From: Thermoplasmata archaeon
GTDB lineage: Archaea > Thermoplasmatota > Thermoplasmata > Thermoplasmatales > Thermoplasmataceae
DNA length: 5,495 bases
Reading direction: 5' to 3'
Assembly: GCA_021802165.1 (NCBI GenBank)
Contig: JAKAAU010000117.1
Location: 1 to 5,495, forward strand
In this document: positions 1 to 4,166 of the stretch, piece after piece
How the letters are laid out: the number at the start of each line of letters is the position of its first letter
Position numbering within the stretch: position 1 is the first letter of the stretch
Made by a program: the position numbers and the translations under genes
Notes under the pieces: model-generated
The model's database searches: none
What the model was told of the DNA's origin: nothing
What the model saw: the letters and a program-made list of their open reading frames with translations, nothing else

Positions 1-270
1 CTCTGATAGAAAATCTATAAGTTTTTTGACGGATTCACCATCTTTAACCGATGCATTCAGGTCAAATTTCGCCTTAATTGCCAGTTCCTTACTCCCTGTG
101 GGTATGAGGAAATACGCCGTCTGATTCTTACCTAAAAGTATTATTTTATCCTTTGTAACCTTACCTGTGGTTTTATCTTTGTATGAATATCTTATAAACT
201 TTCCAGAATCAACATAAATTCTTTCTTCAAGCTTTCCAGATTTGGTTTGAGTTTCATATGGTTCCACCAT
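1..270 (-). CDS. Hypothetical protein, N-terminal 90 residues (runs off left edge)
   Basis: This is an open frame from ATG at 270 to the window edge with no stop, so it is a 5' fragment of a longer gene. The visible protein starts MVEPYETQTKSGKLEERIYV and is hydrophilic and Lys-rich. It shows alternating strand-like stretches (RIYVDSGKFIRYSY, KDKIILLGKNQTAYFLIP) and ends in a probable helix (VKKLIDFLSE). There is no signal peptide or membrane segment, so it is probably cytoplasmic. I do not recognise the family and assign no function. The start is chosen because a TATTTATA box (291-298, minus strand) lies about 25 bp upstream of the A of this ATG, giving an essentially leaderless mRNA. It is divergent from the surface-protein gene at 512. 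Confidence 0.72.
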   Translation of the reverse strand, partial: MVEPYETQTKSGKLEERIYVDSGKFIRYSYKDKTTGKVTKDKIILLGKNQTAYFLIPTGSKELAIKAKFDLNASVKDGESVKKLIDFLSE

Positions 271-284
271 ATAGATCAATCTAT
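256..284. repeat. Two overlapping short inverted repeats at the start of the partial gene
   Basis: The first repeat is ATAGAT-CA-ATCTAT (271-284), a perfect 6-bp inverted repeat between the TATA box and the start codon. The second is ATATGG-TTCCA-CCATAT (256-272), a perfect 6-bp inverted repeat spanning the start codon. The first is placed like an operator. The second could fold in mRNA only if the transcript has about 2 nt of leader. Both are short enough in AT-rich DNA to be chance. Confidence 0.3.
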
Positions 285-290
285 GTAGCC

Positions 291-298
291 TATAAATA
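291..298 (-). promoter_or_regulatory. Archaeal TATA box for the partial gene at 270
   Basis: Read on the minus strand the box is TATTTATA, a close match to the archaeal TATA consensus. Its centre is about 24.5 bp from the A of the ATG at 270, so transcription should begin at or next to the start codon. A second AT-rich stretch further upstream (309-320) could be an alternative box but is badly spaced. Confidence 0.6.
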
Positions 299-480
299 TG
301 TTCTCTCCTTTATAATATATCCTGCAGCAATTATACAGAGGTTAATTATGTTATTATGCTTCCAAAGTGGTTTTCTCTCCCCTATAAAGATACAGGCTCC
401 CGCTTCAAGGTTAAAATAAAGTATGACATATAATTTAAATTTATATGCAATTTATTTACAGAAACTGAAATAAATATTTT
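299..480. other. Divergent intergenic region, nothing further recognised
   Basis: Between the two divergent promoters I see AT-rich sequence plus a small less AT-rich island around 385-405. The longest ATG-initiated frame here is only 23 codons (from 348, plus strand) and has no well-spaced TATA box. No tRNA fold, C/D-box pair or terminator is evident. Confidence 0.4.
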
Positions 481-488
481 TATTTATA
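481..488 (+). promoter_or_regulatory. Archaeal TATA box for the surface protein gene
   Basis: The box is TATTTATA, centred about 27.5 bp upstream of the ATG at 512. Transcription would begin close to 511, which is downstream of the in-frame TTG at 503. This box therefore decides the start codon. Confidence 0.6.
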
Positions 489-511
489 TTCGGGTTAAAT
501 TCTTGAGTGAT

Positions 512-1066
512 ATGGACAGGAAATTCAAATATATTATAGTGGTAATTATCGTTATAGTTGTTATAGCGGGCGGTGTCTCATATTATTTGATTGAAAGCAG
601 CCCTCACTTCGGGTTCCCATCCTCAAGTTCTATATACACTGACATTGGCAACAATTCTAAACTTAATGAGTCAAAGGTCATAGTTAGTGGACCTGCTTCC
701 AATATAAGCAGAGAAGAAACTTTATACTTCAATAAAACGATAAACGGTACACCAGTTTCATTTGTAACAATTATAGAAGCCCATGCAAATTCAACCTCTA
801 AGGCAAAGGCATTATATAAAACCATATTTATCAGTGCTGGATCAGATATAAAAGATTCAAATGCTGTAAATATATCATATAGTGGATTTTTATATACAGT
901 TATAAATAACAATACCGCATTCGGATACAGAGGGAACATGATATTTGTGGTGGCATGGCATGGCACTTCCCTAACGGTAACAGAGAAATTGGCAAAATCC
1001 GCAATGGCATCTATGTCAGGTAAAACATATGCTTCCTCATCCTCAGGAACAGGTTATGGTTACTGA
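512..1066 (+). CDS. Membrane-anchored, probably glycosylated extracellular protein of unknown function
   Basis: The protein has 184 residues. Residues 1-6 (MDRKFK) are basic and are followed by a very hydrophobic segment at about 7-27 (YIIVVIIVIVVIAGG), a signal anchor or uncleaved signal peptide with the rest outside. The outer part carries eight N-x-S/T sequons (N47, N52, N64, N74, N78, N93, N120, N133), fitting heavy N-glycosylation of surface proteins in wall-less acidophilic archaea. Residues about 55-168 alternate strands and helices and probably form one globular domain. The tail (SSSSGTGYGY) is Ser/Gly/Tyr-rich. No cysteine or recognisable catalytic motif is present, and I do not recognise the family. 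The ATG at 512 is preferred over the TTG at 503 because the TATA box at 481-488 places transcription start almost on it. The gene is monocistronic and converges with the dioxygenase-like gene. Confidence 0.8.
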   Translation: MDRKFKYIIVVIIVIVVIAGGVSYYLIESSPHFGFPSSSSIYTDIGNNSKLNESKVIVSGPASNISREETLYFNKTINGTPVSFVTIIEAHANSTSKAKALYKTIFISAGSDIKDSNAVNISYSGFLYTVINNNTAFGYRGNMIFVVAWHGTSLTVTEKLAKSAMASMSGKTYASSSSGTGYGY

Positions 1067-1068
1067 AT

Positions 1069-1089
1069 ATTTTCCATTTCATGGAAAAT
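1069..1089 (+). terminator. Hairpin just after the surface protein gene, possible terminator
   Basis: A perfect 9-bp inverted repeat with a 3-nt loop (ATTTTCCAT-TTC-ATGGAAAAT) begins 3 nt after the stop codon. It is followed by A-rich rather than T-rich sequence, so it is not a classical U-tract terminator. A role in mRNA 3'-end stability is equally possible. Confidence 0.35.
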
Positions 1090-1116
1090 GATTTAAAAAA
1101 TATAAATATAAACAAA

Positions 1117-1155
1117 TTTTAAACTAAAAATTTGGATTCTACCTAAATGGGTAGA
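1117..1155 (-). terminator. Weak hairpin plus T-tract downstream of the dioxygenase-like gene
   Basis: On the minus strand, about 75 nt after the stop at 1229, a 6-bp stem (TCTACC/GGTAGA, arms 1138-1143 and 1150-1155) is followed after several bases by a short T run. Shorter T5 runs also occur nearer the stop (1215-1219). Archaeal termination usually needs only U-tracts, so the real 3' end could be at any of these. Confidence 0.22.
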
Positions 1156-1228
1156 CGATAAAAACATAAATGTCATATTAATTTAAACCGAAATTCTTTA
1201 TCTTTCAGTAATGGAAAAAGGATTAACC

Positions 1229-2005
1229 TCATTTTACGCCGTGGGCAAGCATCATACCAAAATAATGTTCAACATAGTGATAATCCAGGGTGACCTGCAT
1301 CCCAGAACTTTTCAAAAATCCATTGAGAATTACCATATTCCAGTAACTGTCCGGCTTGGCTTCCACCACCATGCCCTGTTCCATGTTTTCCAGCCCCTGC
1401 AGGGAACCGCGCTCGAGATACCCTCTGATTCTGTCTTCATAGAGCTTGGCATATTCGGAAAATCCATACGGTCCAGATTTGCTGTGTGTATGTGCCTGAT
1501 CGGCACTGAATATAACACTGATTTTGATATCCATACTATCCACAGTATTCCAGATGTTTCTTCCAAGCCTCATGAGCTTCTCTGTATCAGATATTCTGGG
1601 CTGCGATATTATGCTTATTTTCTGATTTCCGAAGAACGTTAACGGTATTATGGTTCCGAAATCTTCGGGGAATACGGAAAGAGGTCCAGAGGAGGTTGCA
1701 AAATTCACTGTCACCATCTCCTTGCCGAATTCAGCTGCTATATTCCTCACAATTTCTTTATCAGTTTTATGCTTACTTACTAACCTGGCTGTCTTTGTTG
1801 AATATTCACCGTATAGATTTTCGGTGTTAATTATTGGTATCCCGCTGGAAAGAGTCATTCCATGCGGGGTTAGCACTATTATTGAATCCGAACTGTCACC
1901 CCGGGTTAGATCTAATATCCTGTTATGCATCTCCCTGCTTTCCTCATCTGGCATATCTATTATCTCATCACCGTGTGGAATTACATAAAGTCTTTCTAAT
2001 ACCAT
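1229..2005 (-). CDS. LigB-type class III extradiol dioxygenase-like protein
   Basis: The 258-residue protein matches the single-domain LigB/DODA superfamily, non-heme Fe(II) enzymes that open catechol-type rings. The visible family pattern is IPHGDE (His11) near the N-terminus and TPHGM (His48), then SADQAHTHSKSGPYGF (167-182), equivalent to the family SADxxH....PYGY stretch with His172 as likely acid-base. Near the C-terminus comes VEHYFGMMLA (Glu246), equivalent to the family E-G-x-x-G-x-G segment. His11, His48 and Glu246 would form the 2-His-1-Glu metal site. The length is normal for the family, and there is no signal peptide or membrane segment. The start is ATG 2005 rather than TTG 2020, because a TATATTTA box (2030-2037) lies about 28 bp upstream. 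No other ring-degradation gene is adjacent, so the substrate is unknown and a non-aromatic role is possible. Confidence 0.82.
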   Translation of the reverse strand: MVLERLYVIPHGDEIIDMPDEESREMHNRILDLTRGDSSDSIIVLTPHGMTLSSGIPIINTENLYGEYSTKTARLVSKHKTDKEIVRNIAAEFGKEMVTVNFATSSGPLSVFPEDFGTIIPLTFFGNQKISIISQPRISDTEKLMRLGRNIWNTVDSMDIKISVIFSADQAHTHSKSGPYGFSEYAKLYEDRIRGYLERGSLQGLENMEQGMVVEAKPDSYWNMVILNGFLKSSGMQVTLDYHYVEHYFGMMLAHGVK

Positions 2006-2029
2006 GTTTTTAAATGGCAAGATAACTAA

Positions 2030-2037
2030 TAAATATA
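2030..2037 (-). promoter_or_regulatory. Archaeal TATA box for the dioxygenase-like gene
   Basis: On the minus strand the box is TATATTTA, about 28 bp from the A of ATG 2005, implying a nearly leaderless transcript separate from thpR. A small palindrome, TTTCA-TATG-TGAAA (2049-2062), lies just upstream of it and could be an upstream regulatory site or chance. Confidence 0.55.
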
Positions 2038-2134
2038 ACCGAAATTTTTTTCATATGTGAAACAAATTCAAACAGTTAAAATACTTAATTGCCTGGCGGA
2101 AATAAACGTTCAGTATAGTATCGGCATCAAATAA

Positions 2135-2650
2135 TTAATGAAATTCATTGCAATAAATGCTTTCATATATTGGCCCTTCACGTGTCAATGTGCTTTTAAA
2201 AAGGCATATACGATCTATCCCTAACGTTTCATTTTGAATTACCATATGGGATATCCACGGCATCGTTCCCCTATTTCTTACCCTTGCAATGGTTATATGT
2301 GGCAGGAATCCCCTGTTACCATTTTTATATTCTGGTAAACGTTTCAATATAGAATTATAAAGAACCTCAAAAAACTGGCTTTCCAGAACAAGTGCTATAA
2401 CCTTGGGATGATAAATATCCGGAAATGCTGTCATGCCTGAAATTTTTGCCCCGAACTTTTTACCTGAAATATTCTTCATTTCACTGGTTATCCGGTTTGA
2501 TTCCATTATATTAACATCACCTAAAAATAAATATGTAAGATGGAAATTATTAGGTTCAGTGACCCTCAAATTTTTATTACCGGAAAGCACTTTTATAATA
2601 TCTTCTATTTCTCTGGTTAGTTTTACAGGTGATGCTATAAACATCCTCAT
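2135..2650 (-). CDS. thpR: RNA 2',3'-cyclic phosphodiesterase (2'-5' RNA ligase family, 2H phosphoesterase)
   Basis: This 171-residue protein has the two-lobed 2H phosphoesterase layout. It starts MRMFIASPVKL, like typical ThpR/LigT starts (MR-x-F-I-A). The first catalytic motif is HLTY at 37-40 (His37, Thr39), followed by LFLGDV. The second is HITI at 118-121 (His118, Thr120), preceded by GFLP. The C-terminal KSTLTREGPIYE matches the family's S-x-L...G-P-x-Y segment. Such proteins hydrolyse 2',3'-cyclic phosphate RNA ends to 2'-phosphates and can join tRNA halves through 2'-5' bonds in vitro; they are cytosolic. The ATG at 2650 is chosen over the TTG at 2677 because it gives the canonical N-terminus and does not overlap the upstream gene. 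It lies 10 nt after the 51-codon gene and is probably co-transcribed with it. All key residues are intact. Confidence 0.92.
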   Translation of the reverse strand: MRMFIASPVKLTREIEDIIKVLSGNKNLRVTEPNNFHLTYLFLGDVNIMESNRITSEMKNISGKKFGAKISGMTAFPDIYHPKVIALVLESQFFEVLYNSILKRLPEYKNGNRGFLPHITIARVRNRGTMPWISHMVIQNETLGIDRICLFKSTLTREGPIYESIYCNEFH

Positions 2651-2660
2651 AATTTTATAG

Positions 2661-2816
2661 TTATTGATTTTCCTCAATAAATTTTTTTATCTCATCGAGA
2701 TTATTCATAATTAACTTAGCTTTTGCAACTCCGAATGTAAATGGATACTTATCTTCCTCACTGCTCATCAATGTCAATACTTTATGTCCTTTAAATTCCG
2801 TTACCTTCGCAACCAT
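2661..2816 (-). CDS. Small 51-residue protein upstream of thpR
   Basis: ATG at 2816 to TAA at 2661 encodes 51 residues starting MVAKVTEFKGHKVLTLMSSE. The central block YPFTFGVAKAKLI (24-36) is followed by an amphipathic helix ending DEIKKFIEENQ. The layout suggests a short beta hairpin (KVTEFKGHKVLTLM), a YPFxFG turn and one or two helices. It is soluble and charged, with no Cys or metal motif. The composition and motif-like core look like a real conserved small protein, and I recall similar unannotated archaeal small proteins, but I cannot name a function. It precedes thpR on the same strand with 10 nt between stop and ATG, so the two probably form an operon led by this gene. A moderately TATA-like sequence lies about 27 bp upstream of the ATG. 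Confidence 0.75.
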   Translation of the reverse strand: MVAKVTEFKGHKVLTLMSSEEDKYPFTFGVAKAKLIMNNLDEIKKFIEENQ

Positions 2817-2839
2817 AAGTGTATAATGAAATTGTAGAA

Positions 2840-2850
2840 TAAAATTTTAT
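2840..2850 (-). promoter_or_regulatory. Probable TATA element for the small gene-thpR unit
   Basis: The minus-strand sequence ATAAAATTTTA is AT-rich and lies about 25-30 bp upstream of ATG 2816, at the same distance as the other boxes here. It is a poorer match to TTTATATA, so the promoter may be weak. Confidence 0.35.
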
Positions 2851-2874
2851 TGCTTTTAAAATTATTACAGATCA

Positions 2875-2970
2875 TTATAGTTTTAGGCAGTATTCGTTTA
2901 TCGAATCACCACAGGCTAATATTTTCTTATCCATACAAATCGGGAGATCTATATTTAATAAATAGTTCAT
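2875..2970 (-). CDS. Candidate 31-residue microprotein (speculative)
   Basis: An ATG at 2970 opens a 31-codon frame ending in tandem stops (TAA TGA). It begins MNYLLNIDLPICMDKKILAC and contains three cysteines (residues 12, 20, 28), with short hydrophobic and charged stretches that read like part of a folded domain. An AT-rich box on the minus strand (about 2999-3009) lies 30-37 bp upstream, somewhat far for a leaderless start. It could be a small metal-binding protein, the remnant of a longer gene, or a chance frame. It precedes the 51-codon gene by 58 nt on the same strand. Confidence 0.25.
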   Translation of the reverse strand: MNYLLNIDLPICMDKKILACGDSINEYCLKL

Positions 2971-2978
2971 TACGATAA

Positions 2979-3056
2979 ATGAAAACAGAACTGGAAAGCA
3001 TATTTATAAAACTTTATAGTACACAAAAAATCTCTATTGAAGTATTTCCAGCATAA
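2979..3056 (+). CDS. Candidate 25-residue ORF with well-placed TATA box (speculative)
   Basis: An ATG at 2979 opens a 25-codon frame starting MKTELESIFIKLYSTQK. A TATATTTA box (2950-2957), identical to the one used by the dioxygenase-like gene, lies about 25.5 bp upstream. That is the same geometry as the confident genes here. The peptide has no recognisable motif. The transcript would run towards, and antisense to, the 3' end of the regulator gene, so a non-coding RNA is an alternative. Chance is quite possible in DNA this AT-rich. Confidence 0.2.
   Translation: MKTELESIFIKLYSTQKISIEVFPA
3025..3030 (-). terminator. U-tract terminator after the regulator gene
   Basis: On the minus strand a T6 run lies about 43 nt beyond the regulator's stop at 3073, with no strong hairpin. 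A bare U-tract is the usual archaeal termination signal. Confidence 0.4.
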
Positions 3057-3072
3057 AATATGGCTATGAATC

Positions 3073-3993
3073 CTATTTATCGAAAAAATTTTCCCTGATC
3101 ATTGCATTAAAAACTGTTCTAAATCTAATAAAAAGAAAGTAATCTATGTGATTTTTATATAATTCCTCAGAAATTACATCGAGATGCTCCAGCGTACTGT
3201 ATATAAAAAAGATACAGTAAAAACTTGGTCTCTCCTTAACCCATATTTTTAGGGGAGAATGTGCAATTGAAATTTCATCTATTTTATTGTTTTTTATTGA
3301 AGATTTCATAATCACTGCTGCGGCTGTATTTATTTCAGGGATCTTTGTCTGGTCCATAACCGGTAGAAGATCCAGTTTTCCCTGCTGCAATAAAGCATCA
3401 ACCTGTCTTCTGGCACTTCTCTCAGAAATGTTCATAGCTTCTGATATCCGGGCAAAACTTAAGGTTGAGATGTCTGAATATGATAGGTATGATAAAAGTT
3501 TTGTCTGATCTCTAGTATAGAGTGTATCTCCTAAGGTACCATTTATATCAATAATATTCTGGTAATCGATGCCCATTATACTGCACAGTATTATTGATGA
3601 ACTGTAACCTCTTGTAGGAGACTCAGCAAGTATTGAAACAAAAATAGCATCTGAACATGATATTTTGACCCCTTTATGCATGGCTTTATATATTTTAATA
3701 AGGTAAAAATATTCCAGGAAATATAGGTGATCAAGATTATTCTCCATAGTATGTATATTTGATAATGAAACTCCTGTAATAATATAGTAAAATTTTCTAT
3801 TTAGTGCCGGAAGTAATATTAAGCCATTGAGGGTTCCGTTTGTTTTCAGGGTTTTCCATGTCTTATATATGGATACTGGGGGATAGCCATAACGTTTAGA
3901 GATAACGTATGGCGTGGGCCTGTCAGAGAATTTATAATAATCATGGCACGGGAAATCCAGTGAAGATAGAACAGAATGTACGTATTTATCCAT
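3073..3993 (-). CDS. Putative transcriptional regulator with two winged helix-turn-helix segments
   Basis: The protein has 306 residues and no membrane segment. A first HTH-like segment spans about 26-57 (TPYVISKRYGYPPVSIYKTW and following helix). A second, clearer one spans about 177-207 (TLSFARISEAMNISERSARR, then QVDALLQQGKL), a classic 'sense the motif, recognise, wing' pattern. Each is followed by a predicted alpha/beta stretch (58-150 and 208-300). The halves even share similar words after the wing (GLILLPALN and KLDLLPVMD), suggesting an internal tandem duplication of an Lrp-like wHTH-plus-effector unit. The family is not one I can name. The gene is divergent from an MFS transporter with candidate operators between them, so it probably controls that transporter, perhaps in response to its substrate. 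A TATA box 25 bp upstream supports ATG 3993. Confidence 0.7.
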   Translation of the reverse strand: MDKYVHSVLSSLDFPCHDYYKFSDRPTPYVISKRYGYPPVSIYKTWKTLKTNGTLNGLILLPALNRKFYYIITGVSLSNIHTMENNLDHLYFLEYFYLIKIYKAMHKGVKISCSDAIFVSILAESPTRGYSSSIILCSIMGIDYQNIIDINGTLGDTLYTRDQTKLLSYLSYSDISTLSFARISEAMNISERSARRQVDALLQQGKLDLLPVMDQTKIPEINTAAAVIMKSSIKNNKIDEISIAHSPLKIWVKERPSFYCIFFIYSTLEHLDVISEELYKNHIDYFLFIRFRTVFNAMIRENFFDK

Positions 3994-4014
3994 GAATAAA
4001 TATTATTTTATGAG

Positions 4015-4022
4015 TATATAAT
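4015..4022 (-). promoter_or_regulatory. Archaeal TATA box for the regulator gene
   Basis: On the minus strand the box is ATTATATA, about 25.5 bp upstream of ATG 3993, giving a leaderless transcript. A low-complexity inverted repeat (TTATTAT/ATAATAA, 4035-4041 and 4052-4058) lies just upstream and could be a regulatory site, but its composition makes it weak evidence. Confidence 0.55.
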
Positions 4023-4097
4023 TTTATCTCATTTTTATTATTGAAATATCCATAATAATTACGGTGTTTTACTGAATAAAAAACTATAGGGGGCTTA

Positions 4098-4140
4098 TTG
4101 CATATGATCTTATATTGACAAATGTTATCATGCAACATTT
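4098..4140. promoter_or_regulatory. Candidate operator at the transporter promoter: two overlapping inverted repeats
   Basis: AAATGTT-N7-AACATTT (arms 4120-4126 and 4134-4140) is a perfect 7-bp inverted repeat with 14-bp centre spacing. Its right arm abuts and slightly overlaps the TATA box at 4139. A second pair, TTGCAT (4098-4103) and ATGCAA (4130-4135), has a flanking TGAT/ATCA extension offset by 1-2 bases, and its arms are 32 bp, about three helical turns, apart. The position suits a repressor that blocks TBP/TFB entry, or an upstream site for a multimeric regulator. The obvious candidate protein is the divergently encoded tandem-HTH regulator. Binding itself is inferred. Confidence 0.45.
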
Positions 4141-4146
4141 TATATA
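4139..4146 (+). promoter_or_regulatory. Archaeal TATA box for the MFS transporter
   Basis: TTTATATA is an exact archaeal consensus box, centred 24.5 bp upstream of ATG 4167. It lies downstream of the alternative in-frame ATG at 4122, which therefore cannot be on the transcript it starts. Confidence 0.65.
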
Positions 4147-4166
4147 ATACAATTTTATCACACCCT

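Noticed and set aside
348..419. 23-codon plus-strand ORF in the left intergenic region
   Set aside because: The nearest TATA-like stretch (313-320) would start transcription about 5 nt too early, and the peptide has no distinctive composition.
604..966. Minus-strand 120-codon frame inside the surface protein gene
   Set aside because: It is entirely antisense to a gene with a convincing signal anchor and promoter, with no promoter or recognisable domain of its own.
1211..1642. Plus-strand 143-codon open frame opposite the dioxygenase-like gene
   Set aside because: It lies antisense to a protein with clear family motifs, its translation is His/Ile-rich with no family resemblance, and no well-spaced TATA box precedes it.
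1186..2046. 10-bp direct repeat AACCGAAATT at 1186-1195 and 2037-2046, flanking the dioxygenase-like gene
   Set aside because: It is too short to be an attachment site or transposon target duplication, has no associated recombinase or terminal inverted repeats, and a 10-mer of this composition can recur by chance.
2651..2677. TTG start giving ThpR nine extra residues
   Set aside because: It would overlap the end of the 51-codon gene, while the ATG at 2650 gives the usual MRxFIA start of the family.
2892..2906. Small inverted repeat ATTCG-TTTAT-CGAAT
   Set aside because: It is only 5 bp, lies inside a candidate micro-ORF, and is at no position that suggests an operator or terminator.
4122..4166. 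Upstream ATG giving the transporter 15 extra residues
   Set aside because: The consensus TATA box (4139-4146) and operator-like repeats lie inside this stretch, and the extra residues do not resemble an ACS N-terminus.
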